DNA of 64,000 nt from Sapria himalayana (Eukaryota > Streptophyta > Magnoliopsida > Malpighiales > Rafflesiaceae): assembly GCA_029783825.1 (NCBI GenBank), contig JAREIK010002961.1, forward strand, positions 80,209 to 144,208, in the 5' to 3' direction. The position numbers were made by a program, and so were the translations under genes. Shown here piece after piece: positions 27,301 to 40,047 of the stretch. The notes below the pieces were generated by a model. It saw only the letters and a list, made by a program, of their open reading frames with translations, was not told where the DNA came from and made no database searches. How positions within the stretch are numbered: the stretch's first letter is position 1; each line of letters begins with the position of its first letter.

Positions 27301-28815
27301 TATTTATATTAGTTTACATTAGATTTGATTATTAAGATTATTATAACTAAATATTATATTCACATTTAAAAAAATTATATATTATTATATTTTCAATGTT
27401 TACAACCTTCAAAAATTAAAAAAATTTAAAAAATAAATTTTTTTGTTTTTTAATTCTTGAGATAATAACTATAAATCATAAAGGTCTAAACATTTAAATC
27501 ACTAAACTCATAAACCCAAAAACACCTAAATACTTAAACAATTAAATTTGTATATCCTGAATAATAAATAATAAATCTCAATTTTATTTGTATTCATTAT
27601 AATTTTAAATAATTATTTATTAGTTTATTATTATAGAATTATAAATTACAAAATAAATTATGAGTAAGACAAATTAATTTAAATAATTTATTTATAATGA
27701 CAAAAATATAAAGTTATAAAAAAAGAAAAACATTAAAAAAATTATTTTTAAGTAATATATTTTACTTTTATTTTTAATAAATTTAGATTTTGCAAATATA
27801 TTTTAAATAATATTTATCATATTAATAATAGTTTATTAAATTTTTTTTGATCATTATTATAATATCTAGAAATGTAATTATTTATATTGAATTTAAATGA
27901 CATATAATTATTAAGATTATTATAACTAAATATTATATTTACATTTGAAAAAATTTTAAAAATTATATATTTTCAAAGATTATAACCTTCAAAAATTAAA
28001 AAAATAATAAAAATAAATTTTTTGTTATATCATTGTATAATAAAACTTATAAATCACTAAATGCATAAACACTTAAACCTCTAAACTCCTAAACAAAAAG
28101 CCCCTAATTACATAAACCTTTTAACTCGTAAACCTTTTAACTCGTAAACCTTAAATATAATTAAATAATTTATTAAAATATTAATTACAAAATAAATTAT
28201 GAGTGATACAAATATAATTTAAATAATTTACTTTTCAAAAAAATATATAAGCTAATAAAAAGAAGCAAAAACTAAAAAAAAGTTATTATTTAGTAATAAA
28301 TTTTACTTGGATTTTGAATATTTTAGGTTTTGCAATTATATTTTAATTTATATCTATCATATTAATAATAGCATATTAATTTATTTTTGGATAATTGAAA
28401 TCATATATATCAATAAAATTGTTTATATTTTGTTTACATTCTATATAATTATAATGATTATTATTACTAAATATTGAATTCATATTTTTAAAAAATTTTA
28501 AAATTATTATATTTTCAAAGGTTATAACCTTTGAAAATGTAAAAAAATATCAAAAATAATTTTTTTGTTATTTCATTGTTTAAATAAAACCTATTAACCA
28601 GTAAATGCCTAAAAACATAAATCGCTAAAGTCATAAACAAAAAAACTTTTATATACTTAAAATATTAATTTGTTATATATTAATAATATTCATAAATCTC
28701 ATTTTAATTTTTATACAGTATAATTTTAAATTTTTATTTTAATTATTGATCAGTTTATTTTTATATAAATATTAATGACAAAATATATTATTAGTGAGAC
28801 AGATCTAATTTAAAT
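24371..28815 (-). repeat. Satellite array, orientation 2, classes C-D-E-J-K-C'-D-B'
   Basis: Cores near 24685, 25108, 25603, 26208, 26804, 27397, 27978 and 28520. The 24685-25108 spacing is only 423 because about 175 bases were lost near 25090. A 16-base word (AAACCTTTTAACTCGT) is tandemly duplicated near 28114-28147. The block ends at a chimeric junction near 28815, where GTGAGACAGATCTAATTTAA meets TAGTATAGCC. Its right part is the inverted counterpart of 53926-58000. Confidence 0.86.
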
Positions 28816-30759
28816 TAGACTAGTATAGCCAAAATAATAAAGAATAAATCTCAATATTATTTTTTTCTTTATAATTTTAAATATTCATTTTAATTATTTA
28901 TTTGTTTATTTTTATATAAATATTAATTAAAAAATAAATTATGAGTTAGACAAATATAATTTGTATAAATTAATTTTCATCAAAAAAATATGGATAAACA
29001 CTTTAAAAGAAAAAAAAATTTCAAAATACAAATTATTATATAATATTATATTTTGATTTCTTCTAAACCACCTTAGGTTTTTTTATTATATTTTAATTTA
29101 AATCTATCTTATTAATAATAAATTATTAATTTATTTTTTGATCATTTTTAGAATATTTATCAATAATATTGTTTATATTGAATTTATATGATATATAAAT
29201 ATAATGATTATTATAACTAAATATTGAATTAACTTTTATAAAAAATTTAAAATTTATTATATTTTCAAATATTATAACCTTTGAAATTATCAAAAAATAA
29301 TAAAAATATATATTTTGTCATTTTAATTTTTAAATAAAACCTATAACCCACTAAATGCATACACAATAAAATCAATAAACTTCTAAGGCCCGTAATGCCT
29401 AAATACATAAATATATATACGCTTATAAAAGAAGTAAAATTCTAAAAATTAAAAATTATTATCCAATAATATATTTTACTTTAATCTTGAATCAATCTGG
29501 GTTTCATAAATATTTTTTAATTAATATCTATCTTATTATTAATAGTTTATTAATTTAATTTTTGATCATTATTATATCATCTATCAATAAATTTGTTTAT
29601 ATTGAATTTATATGATATATAATTATTAATATTATTATAACTAAATATTGTATTTGCATTTCAAAAAATTGTAAATATTATTATATATTCAAAGGTTATA
29701 ACCTATAAAAATGATAACAAATTATAGAAAATTTTTTTGTTATTTTATTTTTTAAATAAAAACTATAAACCACTAAAAGGATAAAAACATAAATTGATAA
29801 ACTCCTAAACGACAAAACCTTTAAATACTTATTCCATTAAACTGGTATAGATTAATAATAAATCATAAATCTCATTTTAATTTTTATTCTTATTAATTTT
29901 AAATTTTTATTTTAATTATTTATCAGTTTATTTTTATAGAAATATTAATTAGAAAATAAATTATTAGTGAGACAAATCTATTTTAAATAATTTATTTTTT
30001 ATCAAAAAAAAATATATGCTTATAAAAAGAGGCAAAATTTTAAAAAAAAATTATTATTTTGTAATATATTTTATTTTGATTTTGAATCATTTTATTTTTG
30101 AAATTATATTTTAATTTATATCATTCTAATTAATAATAGTTTATTAATTTATTATTGATCATTATTATAAAATCTATTAATAAAATTATTTATATTGAGT
30201 TTACATTATATATAATTATTAATAATATTATAACTAAATATTATATTAACATATAAAAAAATTAAAAATATTATATTTTCAAAGGTTATAACCATCAAAA
30301 ATTAAAAAAAATCAAAAAATTTAATTTTTTATTTTATTATTCTTTAAATAAAAACTACAAATCACTAAAGTCTTAAACATTAAATCACTAAACCCCAAAA
30401 CATCTAAATACTTTAACCATTAAACCTATATATTCTGAATAATAAATAATACATCTCAATTTTATTTATATTAATTATATATTTAAATATTAATTTTAAT
30501 TATTTATTAGTTTATTTTTCTAGAATTATAAATTAAAAATAAATTATGTGGAAGACAAATATAATTTAAATAATTTACTTTTAATAACAAAAAATATAAA
30601 ATTATAAAAAGAAGCAAAACATCAAAAAAATTATTATTTAGTATTATATTTTACTTTGATTTTGAATAAATTTACGTTTTGCAAATATATTTTAAAAAAT
30701 ATCTATTTTATTATAATAGTTTATTAATTTATTTTTTGATCATTAATATAATATGTATC

Positions 30760-30850
30760 AATATTTTTTGAATTAACATGATATATTTTATTTGCAAAAA
30801 TATTTTTTGATCATTAATAATTCAATATAATTGTTTATATTGAATTAACA
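30760..30850. repeat. Local duplication inside a D monomer
   Basis: GAATTAACATGATATAT occurs twice (near 30769 and 30841) and TTTTTTGATCATTAAT occurs near 30735 and 30803. Together they lengthen this monomer by about 65 bases compared with other D copies. This looks like a slippage or templated duplication. Confidence 0.6.
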
Positions 30851-32295
30851 TGATATATAATTTTTAACATTATGATAACTAAATACAGTATTCACATATA
30901 TAAAAAATTTAAAAATTGTCATATTTTCAAAGGTTATAACCTTCAAAAATGAGAAAAAATAACAAAAATAAATTTTATGTTATATCATTGTTTAAATAAA
31001 ACTTATAAACCATTAAATGCCTAAATACATAAATCTCTAAACTCCTAAATCTTGAATCCCCAAAAATACCTAAACCTTTAAACTAGTAAACCTTAAATAT
31101 AATTTAAATAATTTATAGAAATATTAATTACAAAATAAATTATGAGTGACAATTATAATTTAAATAATATATTTTTTAACAAAAAAAAATATAAGCTTAT
31201 AAAATGATGCAAAAACTAAAAAGAAAAATTATTATTTAGTAATAAATTTTACTTTGATTTTGAATCATTTTATGTTTTTTAATTATATTTTAATTTATAT
31301 CTATGATATTAATAATAGTTTATTAATTTATTTTTTGATAATTGATATAATATTATCGATAAAATTATTTATATTTAGTTTATATTATATATAGTGATAA
31401 TTATAATTATTACTTTATATTGTATTCACATTTTTAAAAAATTTTAAATTTATTATATTTTCAAATGTTATGACATTTGAAAATTTGAAAAAATATCAAA
31501 AATAAATTTTTTGTTATTTCAATGTTTAAATAAAAGCTATAAACCATTAAATTTCTATATACATAAATTAATAACTTCTAAATCTTGAAAAGCCTAAATA
31601 GATAAATTTTCTAAACATGTATATCCTAAATAATAAATAATAAATCTCATTTTTATTTTTTTCATTATAATTTTAAATATCCATTTTAATTATTTATTTG
31701 TTTATTTTTATATAAATATTAATTACAAAATAAATTATAGTTAGACAAATATAATGTATATAAATTATTTTTCAACAAAAAAATATAGATAAACTTATTA
31801 AAAGAATAAAAAAATTAAAAGCAAAAAATTATTATATAATAATATATTTTAATTTGTTTATGAATCAATTTAGGTTTTGAAATTATATTTTAATTGATAT
31901 CTAACTTATTAATAATTGAGAATTAATTTATTTTTTGATCATTATTAGAATATTTATCAATAAAAATATTTATATTTAATTTATATGATATATAAATTTA
32001 ATAATCATTATAACGAAATATTGTATTCACTTTTGAAAAAAATTTTAAAATTATTATATTTTCAAAGATTATAACCTTTGACCATGTGAAAAAAAAAATA
32101 TATTTTTTATTATTTTATTGTTTAAATATTACCTATAAATCACTAAAAGCCTAAACACTTAAATCACTATACTACAAAATCCCGATACCCCTATATATAT
32201 AATTGTTTAAATGGGTATACCCTAAATAATAATTAATAAATCTCATTTTTTTATTTGTTTTCATTAAAATTTATAAAATTCATTTTGATTATTTA

Positions 32296-32300
<5 letters not shown>

Positions 32301-32329
<29 letters not shown>
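32301..32329. repeat. (AT)n microsatellite in a satellite monomer
   Basis: About 14 AT units in a class G/H body where sister monomers read only TTTATTTGTATATATGTATT or similar. It is an expansion specific to this copy. Confidence 0.85.
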
Positions 32330-32332
<3 letters not shown>

Positions 32333-33671
32333 TATAAAATAAATTATGAGTTAAAAATATAATTTATAAAATTTATTTTTTATCAAAAAATAGATAAGCT
32401 TATAAAAAGAATAAAAATTTAAAAACAAATAATTATTATTTTCTAATATATTTTGCTTTGCTTTTGAATAATTTTTGGTTTTGATATTATATTTTAAGTA
32501 ATATCAATCTTATTCATAATAGATTTTTAATTTATTTTTTGATAATTATTAGTATATCTATCAATAAAATTATTTATATTGAATTTATAAGATATATAAT
32601 TATTATGATTATTATAAATAAATATTGTATTCACTTTTGAAAAAAATTTAAAAATTATTATATTTTCGACAGTTATAACCTTAAAAAATGAGAAAAAATA
32701 ACAAAAATGAATTTTTAATAATTTTATTTTTTAAATAAAACCTATAGACCATTAAATGCTTACTTACTTAAATTAGTACGCTCATAAACCCCTAAACCCC
32801 GAAATACATAAATATTTTAACATCTATATACTACTTAATAAATAATAAATCTAATTTTTATTTCTATTTATTATAATTTTAAATATTCACTTTAATTTTT
32901 TATAGTTTAATTATTTAGAAAAATTAATTACAAAATATTTTTCGAGAAAAAGAAATATTTTTTTAATAATTTATTTTTTATCAAAAAAAATATAAGCTTA
33001 TAAAAAGAAAGACAAATTTAAAAATTAAATATTATTATTTAGTAATATATTTTGATTTGATTTTGAATCATTTTGTGGTATGTAAATATATTTTAATTAA
33101 TATTTATATTATTAATAATAGTTTACTAATTTAATTTTTGATCATTATTATAATATCTATCATTAAAATTGTTTATTTTGAATTTATATGATATATAATT
33201 AGTAATATTAATATAATTATACAGAGTATTCACATTTCAAAAAATTCTATAAATTATTTTATTTTTAAAGGTTATAACCTTTGAAAATCAGAAAAAAATC
33301 TAAATTTTTTTTTATTTTTATTATATAAATAAAACCTATAAAGCAGTAAATACCTAGAAACATAAATTGATAAACTCATAAACGACAAAACACCTAAATA
33401 ATCAAACCATTAAACTCGGATACCACATATAATAAATCATAAATCTCATTTTAATTTGTATTCATTATAATTTTATTAATCTTTTGTATGATCATTATTA
33501 TAATATATATCAATATATTTGTTTATATTGAATTTACATGATATATAATTATTAAGATTATCATAACTAAATATTGTATTCACAACAAAAAAAAATTTAA
33601 AAATTGTTATAGTTTCAACGGTTATATTAAATTTTTGGTTATTTTATTTTTTAAATAAAACCTATATACCA

Positions 33672-33679
33672 CTAAATGC
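33672..33679. repeat. Left target-site duplication of hAT copy 2 (CTAAATGC)
   Basis: CTAAATGC directly precedes TAGGGGTGCTCATGG and recurs exactly at 36420-36427. Class A monomers without the insertion have a single ACTAAATGCATAC at this site, so the duplication is confirmed by internal empty sites. Confidence 0.95.
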
Positions 33680-33697
33680 TAGGGGTGCTCATGGGAC
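33680..33697 (+). repeat. Left terminal inverted repeat of hAT copy 2
   Basis: TAGGGGTGCTCATGGGAC, paired with 36402-36419. It is followed by GGGATGGAATGGGG-type subterminal words. Confidence 0.92.
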
Positions 33698-34520
33698 GGG
33701 ATGGAATGGGGATTAAAAATCTCCAGTCCCTTCCCACTGTTCGTAGATTTTTTTTTGAAGATCCAGACCCATCCCATAGGTTGAAAATATTGGGATGGGA
33801 CGGGACGGAGATCGGGGATTTTGGGTAGGAGAAAATGGTTCAGGGATGGAATGGAGTTCGGACATTTTTTTCAATTTATTTTTTTCAAACTGGCCAAGTA
33901 AGTTCATGTCGAAACCTTTTTTTGAACCATTTATCATTCCTTAGTTATGTATCTTTCCAAATGAAATTGGCCCAATTTTGATTTGTCAAATAGGCTGAAT
34001 ACTGCTAATGAGTTCCATTACCTTGTCAAAAGCATTGATGTGAAGAAAAGGATAAAAATGCTAAATAGAACGGGACCGAGTTGTGTGATTAATTTTTTTC
34101 TTTGTTTTTTCACAAATTGGCTTTGTTCAACCGAGTGAAAGTTAACCATAATAGCAATACTATATTTTTTAAATAATTACTTAAAATATTAAGGAATAGC
34201 TAAAGATGACCACGAACATTGGTAGCATCAATTACTACTTAAGTAATTGCTAAAATTAGGCAGCTTAATAAAACAAAAAAAATACAACTAATAACAACCA
34301 TGATAATAATCATTTCAAAGGTCCGTCCCAAAACAGCAACGAAAATCCAAACCAAATTAATTATCTCTTCTACAACTCATCCATTTTCTTCCTCCACTGT
34401 AGAAGGACAACCAGAAATGAAAATGTGTTAATCATGTGGACATAAATTTCTAAGATGACGGAGTAATAAAAGAACAAAATATTACCTTATAAAATTTAAT
34501 AAACCCATTCCAAATTTAGT
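33698..34520 (-). other. 3' flank of hAT copy 2, no gene seen
   Basis: Subterminal words (GGGACGGG, GGATGGAATGG, 33698-33860) followed by A+T-rich untranslated sequence matching 12854-13600 of copy 1. A 74-codon minus-strand frame (33713-33937) simply reads through the subterminal words and is not called. Confidence 0.6.
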
Positions 34521-34529
34521 TGGACAACT

Positions 34530-35815
34530 ATAGTTGGAAGAATATTTGGATCTTGAGACCCCTATGAAAATTGTAATTTAACCATATTTTTATTAAATTG
34601 AATGAATAAAATAAGTAAAAGTGAAATTAAAATTTACAAGATTTGTATACTAACCTGATTCATTATCATCAAGGTCTTGAACTAATTCTTCAATTTCAAT
34701 AGGTTTTTTTTGAGCTTCTCAACCAATCTTTTAGGCAAATGAGAACTTCAGCTATAATAGGTGTTAAAGAACTCCTAAATTTATCTAACGTTTTCCCCCT
34801 AGTGCTAATTGTAGATTCATAGGCCACAGTAGATACTTGGATAGCCAATACATCTCTTGCTACATTTGCCAAAGAAGGATACCTAACCTCATTTACCTTC
34901 CACCAGTTTAGAAGATCAAAATCAATTCTATTTTTTTCAATGTTCTCCCCCATTCATTCATGCAAAACTCAATAGCATTTCTAATATTAACTTTAGAATG
35001 ACTTTTAATTACACAAAAGTTCAAAAGCCTTTTATACATATTTCATTGAAAATCAATGAAATGAATAGTCAAACATATATAAGACAAATTTTGAATGCTA
35101 GTCCAAGTGTCGGTAGTTAATGAAACTCTACAACAATGAGATGATATGCTATCAAATAATTTCTTCTTTTTCTTCACAAACAAAGAAAAACAATCCCTCA
35201 GTGTAGAGTGCCTAGATGGAATTTAAATTGAGGCACACTAACTTCACAAAACTCCTTAAACTCATCCCTCTCAACAAAACAAAAAGGAAATTCATCTTTT
35301 TTGATCATTTTCACCAAAGCCTCCCTAACTAGTTGTTTATCAAATTGCCAACAAGTTAATTTGTTACCCTCTGAATTAGTGCCTTTAGTGAAAATCAACA
35401 AAGATTGTGATTTGTCTTTACATTTGTGAGCTTCTATTAATTCTTTTTTGTGTGGAAATTTCCTACAAGTCTCTCTAAAGTATTTCTATAAACCCAAAGT
35501 ACCTTTATCACTTTTTGCCAATTATTCTTTCCTACACCATATACAAGCTGCCCTACTAGTTTCATTTCCCTGTGAATCAACTAATATCTCATAAGTTTCC
35601 CAAACAGCAGACTTATACTTTTTATGAGCTTGAGGTTCAGATGTGCCTTGACTTTCTTTTACAATTGGAATTGAAGAACCTGTCGTAACAATAGGAGGGT
35701 TCGTGAAAAATTGATGCTTGGATTTACTAGTACTTTGATCATTTGAATTGTGATCATCTTCAATTTATTGTATTTTTTGTTTACCGCTAGATTGTGCCAT
35801 CTGCATTTCCATTAA
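34530..35815 (-). pseudogene. hAT-family transposase remnant, internally deleted
   Basis: Second copy of the BED/hAT transposase, start near 35813 (MEMQMAQSSGKQKIQ then stop). It keeps the BED finger (ACIWCRKE, then a stop), the N-terminal region (35198-35401: LTCWQFDKQL, FPFCFVERDEFKEF) and the C-terminal dimerisation region (34696-34953: DFDLLNWWKVN, RYPSLANVARDVLAIQ, LDKFRSSLTP). The RNase-H-like core and the CPTRWNSTY and VLDPR segments are gone through the deletion joining about 34950. In the dimerisation region this copy is better preserved than copy 1: the LNWWK stretch is in frame. A T-run insertion near 34705 causes a frameshift before the end. It is non-functional. Confidence 0.88.
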
Positions 35816-36187
35816 TTAATATGATATGTTAAGCATAAATACATATAAATATTTCTAACAAGCAAGCTCTACAAAACTGACTATAACATATTCAGCCCAC
35901 TCATTCGGCCAAACCACAGCACCACAACACCACAACCAAGACTCAGCAAAACTGGCTGAGACACATAATAATAATAATAATAATTAATCACTCAATTCTT
36001 GTCAGAAAAACAAACCAAAAGGCTGGTAGCATCTGAGACATGGTGGAGGCAACTAGAAGTGCGACGGACAAGGGCTAGACCTAACTGAACACGGTTGGAA
36101 CGGCATGAGGTGGCCTGGAACTCGTCGGAACAGCAATATGTGCGTCGGAATTGGATGGGCAGTAGCGCAAATGGTGGCATCTTCATG

Positions 36188-36188
<1 letters not shown>

Positions 36189-36216
<28 letters not shown>
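36189..36216. repeat. (TA)n microsatellite in hAT copy 2
   Basis: About 14 TA units, positionally equivalent to 16234-16261 in copy 1. Confidence 0.9.
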
Positions 36217-36219
<3 letters not shown>

Positions 36220-36401
36220 CTGGTTATAGTATCTGATTTTTAGGATGGTACGGTTCTTGAGATGGATATTGTTTAAGATCCAGAACCGTCCCATAAGAAA
36301 AAATACGTGAAAGAACAGGATGGGAAATGTCAAAGTCAACGGATTTTTCTAAGTCCTGATTCTTTTGGGACAAGACTTCGAGTAGGGTGGTGAATCTCCG
36401 A

Positions 36402-36419
36402 GTCCTGTGAGCAGCCCTA
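36402..36419 (-). repeat. Right terminal inverted repeat of hAT copy 2
   Basis: On the minus strand TAGGGCTGCTCACAGGAC; partner of 33680-33697. Confidence 0.92.
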
Positions 36420-36427
36420 CTAAATGC
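36420..36427. repeat. Right target-site duplication of hAT copy 2 (CTAAATGC)
   Basis: Exact repeat of 33672-33679. Class A satellite continues with ATATAAAGTTAAATC. Confidence 0.95.
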
Positions 36428-38773
36428 ATATAAAGTTAAATCAATAAACTCCTAAATCCCGTAATGCTTAAATACATAAACCATTAAACCGGTAATACTA
36501 CTTAATAATTAATAAATCTATTTTTTATTACTCTTTATTATATTTTTAAATATTCATTTTAATTATTTATTAGTGTATTTATTTAGAAAAATAAATTAAA
36601 AAATAAATTATGAGTTGGACAAATATAATTTAAATAATATATTATTTATCAAATAAAAATATACTCTTATAAAATAAGTATAAATTTAAAAATTAAAAAT
36701 TATTATCAAGTAATATAAGTTACTTTAATTTTGAATCAATTTGGAATTTGAAAATATTTTTTAATTAATATTTATCTTAATATTGATAGTTTATAAATTT
36801 AATTTTTGATCATTATTATAATATCTATTAATAAACTTATTTATATTAAATTTATATGATATATAATTATTAATATTATTATAACAAAATATTGTATAAA
36901 CATTTCTAAAATTTTTAAATATTATTATATTTTCAAATGTTATAACCTATGAAAATGATAAAAAATTATAGAATTTTTTTTTGTTATTTTATTTTCTTAA
37001 ATAAAACCTATAAACCACTAAAAGCCTAAAAACATAAATCGCTAAACTTCTAATGACAAAACCTCTAAATACTTAAATCATTAAACTAGTATACATTAAT
37101 AATAAATTATTAATCTCATTTTAATTTTTATTCAGTATAATTTTAAATTTTATTTTAATTATTTATCAATTTATTTTATAGAAATATTAATTACAAAATA
37201 AATTATTAGTGAGAAAGATCTAATTTAAGTTAAACCGGTATCCCTTAATAATAAATAATAAATAATAAATAATAAATAAAAATTTTATTTTTTTTCATTA
37301 TAATTTTAATTTTTTATTTGTTTATTTATATATAAATATTAATTACAAATTAAATTGAGATAAAGAAAAATAATTTATATAAATTACTTTCATCAAAAAA
37401 TTATAAATAAACTTTTTTAAAAAAAATTTCAAAACAAAAATTTATTATATAGTAATATATTTTGCTTTACTTCTGAATCAATTTAGGTTTTTTAAATATA
37501 TTTTAATTGAAATCTATCTTATTAATAATAGATAATTAATTTATTTTTTGATCATTATTAGAATATTTATCAATAAAATTGTTTATATTGAATTTACATG
37601 TTATATAATTATAAAGATTATTATAACTAAATATTATATTTACATTTGAAAATAATTTAAAAATTATTATATTTTTAAAGGTTATCATCTTTGAAAATGA
37701 GATAAAATCACAAAAATAAATTTTTTGTTATTTTATTTTTTATATAAAACCTATAAACTAATAAATGCCTAAACGCTTAAATCATTAATCTCTTAAACCG
37801 CAAAACCACAAAAGCCTTAAATACTTAAACATTTAAACCATCTTTAAAGGTTTAAGTATTTATAATTAATATATAAATATCTATCAATAAATAATAGTTT
37901 ATTAATTTATTTTTTAATCATTATTATATTTATATTTAGTTTATTAATATCTATCAATAAAATTGTTTATTTTTAATTTACATGATATATATTTATTAAG
38001 TTTATTATAACTAAATATTGTATTCACATTTGAAAAAAATTTAAAAATTTTTATATTTATAAAGGTTATAACCTTCAAAATTAATAAAAAATTTGAAAAA
38101 TAATTTTTTTGTTATTTCATTATTTAAATTAAACATATAAACTACTAAATGCCTAAACACTTAAATCACTAAACTCCTAAATACTTAAACCATTAAACCA
38201 GTATACCCTAAATAATTAATCATAAATCAAATTTTTATTTGTATTCATTATAATTTTAATATTCATTTAAATTATTTATTAGTTTATTTTTATAGAAATA
38301 TTAATTGCAAAATAAAATTATGAATGAGACAAATATAATATAAATAATTTATCTTCACCAAAAAAATTTATAAGCTTATAAAAAGAATCAAAAATTTAAA
38401 AATAAAAAAATATTATTTAGTAATATATTTTACTTTGATAATGAATCGTTTTAGGTTTTGCAAATATATTTTAATTAATATCTATCTTATTAATAATAGT
38501 TTATTAATCTATTTTAATGATTAGTATTATAATATCGATCAATAAACTTATTTATATTGAATTTACATGATATTTAATTTTTATGATTATTATAATTAAA
38601 TATTGTATTAACATTTGAAAAAAAATTAAAAAATATAATATTTTATATGATTATAACCTTGAAAATGATAAAAAATCATAAAAATAATTTTTAGTTATTT
38701 AATTATTTAAATAAAACCTATAAACCACAAAATACCTAAATACTCAAATTACTAATCTCCTAAACCCTGATAC
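36428..38773 (-). repeat. Satellite array, orientation 2, disturbed block
   Basis: Cores near 36938 (B follows), 37680, 38064 and 38649. A chimeric junction lies near 37230, next to an expanded 7-base repeat (ATAATAA type, 37247-37281). The monomer after core 37680 is abnormal: its telomere-like block folds back (37807-37862) and the next core follows after only 384 bases. Satellite ends at about 38773 within a G-like telomere block (CCCTGATAC), where the non-satellite island begins. Confidence 0.82.
37247..37281. repeat. Expanded 7-base tandem repeat
   Basis: ATAATAA-type units repeated about five times, where other monomers have the doublet AATAATAAATAATAAATCTC. It is a local expansion at the start of a chimeric monomer. 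Confidence 0.75.
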
Positions 38774-38789
38774 TGCTACAGCACACACA

Positions 38790-39480
38790 CATGGCGATGG
38801 ATCGTAGTACACACATGCACATATTCTTGTCCATTTTGGTGTAGCATTTAGAGGGGCCAGCAAGTCCTGGAAGCAGCCATAAGTATAGGCCACCAGCTTG
38901 TAGAGGGCCCCACGAGCAAGCTGGGATGATAACATTCAGACAACTGACGAAACCGAGCAAAGTGGTCTTGAGTAAACCTAGGAGTAGCTAGTAGTGGGTC
39001 CCACTAGCACTATCAGGCAGCATAGAGCGCCACCCAACCGTCTCCCAACAGGAGTAGTGGGTAATCCATGATTAATTGGAGAGTCAACAAAATCCAAAGC
39101 ATCACCAAGCAGGGCCAGTAAGCAATGGAGTCCAGACTAGCCACACGAGAGCGAAAGATTCAAACTTGTAGTTTATGTTTGTAGTCTTATTTGTATTTCG
39201 GACTTTGTATGCACCATGTACTTGTATAGACGGATCATGACATACTCACACACACAATCTTGTCTGTTCTCTATGTAGCATGCAATGGGGGCAATTGGAC
39301 CCATGAGTATCTCCAAGTGGGGCCCACTAATGCATTTTGTAAATACATATTAGGCGATGCTACACTTCCGGGAGCAGAAGACCCATCTTTATAGCATTTT
39401 TTAATCTTACTTGTATTCTAGCTTGGTTGTACGCGTAGATAATTAGACTATGAGATGGACCCCATCACACATGCACACTG
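38790..39480. repeat. Diverged tandem copies of a roughly 220-bp unit
   Basis: The pattern GGATC(A/G)T...ACACACATGCACA...CTTGTC followed by TGTAGCAT...GGGGCC recurs near 38800 and 39232. Part of it (GACCCCATCACACATGCAC) recurs near 39456. The spacers CTTATTTGTATTTCGGAC (39188) and CTTACTTGTATTCTAGC (39408) are about 220 bases apart. The copies are heavily diverged. Confidence 0.45.
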
Positions 39481-40047
39481 ATGCATGCAAATTTTTTGTT
39501 ATTTTGTCGGTGCAACATACAGCCACTTCTTGGAGCTCGAGGATGAAGCATTCTAACCCAAGAGATACTCTTTTGAGGATCATTGGTGCAAAAGAATGTG
39601 GAATTCATATGTGAGAATGAATTGACAAAGTGCCGTAGATATGGACTTATGGATTTATGGGCATTCAGTTTTACATGTATTACATTGCATAGCAATGACA
39701 TAGGCAAACGGTTGATGCTTCATGTCACACACATGCACAATCTTATATTTGTATAGTTTTAATATGGTTCATCAGTCATGGTTCCACAAAAGGCTTGGAC
39801 ATATCCGAATGGAAAGGATGTAGTGCTCATAATGACTCAATACCAACTCTGAATTTCAGGATTGCCAGGTGATTTTAGTTGTATTCGTATGCTTGGAATT
39901 ATTAGGCATTATGTTTTTTATGTATTTTATGCATATGATCATTAAGTTGCATAGGATTTGGTGAGCGGGCCTAAATTAGTCAGCTTTTTAGACTCTTGTA
40001 AGTAGTTTGCCTAAATGATAAATAATGTGTGTATTTTCAAAAAAAAA

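Larger units (their letters stand above)
28816..33679 (-). repeat. Satellite array, orientation 2, classes A-B-C-D-E-G-H-I-A
   Basis: Cores near 29270, 29694, 30284, 30932, 31466, 32067, 32671, 33270 and 33620. The A monomer after 29270 lacks about 175 bases: CCTAAATACATAAA is joined to TATATATACGC near 29405. The D monomer has a local duplication near 30730-30850. An (AT)n tract lies at 32301-32329. After class I an exchange or deletion junction near 33473 leads into the altered core (GGTTATATTAAATTT) that also precedes hAT copy 1. The block ends at the left target duplication of hAT copy 2. Confidence 0.87.
33680..36419 (-). mobile_element. hAT transposon copy 2, complete ends, internal deletion
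   Basis: A 2740-bp element bounded by perfect 8-bp duplications. The left terminal repeat TAGGGGTGCTCATGGGAC and the right terminal repeat TAGGGCTGCTCACAGGAC (minus strand) match at 15 of 18 positions. Aligned by eye with copy 1 it matches at roughly nine bases in ten in a 200-base stretch (15117-15320 against 35037-35240), but it lacks about 1 kb corresponding to 14040-15022 of copy 1. It could not move by its own transposase. It lies in the same nucleotide position of the same monomer class as copy 1. Confidence 0.95.
35816..36419 (-). other. 5' flank of hAT copy 2
   Basis: Matches 15888-16464 of copy 1 and includes the (TA)n tract at 36189-36216 and subterminal GGATGG/GGGATGG words. An (AAT)n-like run near 35965-35985 (AATAATAATAATAATTAATC) is longer here than in copy 1. 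Confidence 0.55.

Noticed and set aside
33713..33937. 74-codon minus-strand frame with a proline/serine-rich stretch in hAT copy 2
   Set aside because: The composition comes from the GGGATGGGACGG subterminal words; not a protein gene.
38744..39707. Open frames at 38744-38935, 38760-38960 and 39465-39707 in the island
   Set aside because: They overlap each other or cross the satellite boundary, have no recognised domain, and lie in diverged repeats.
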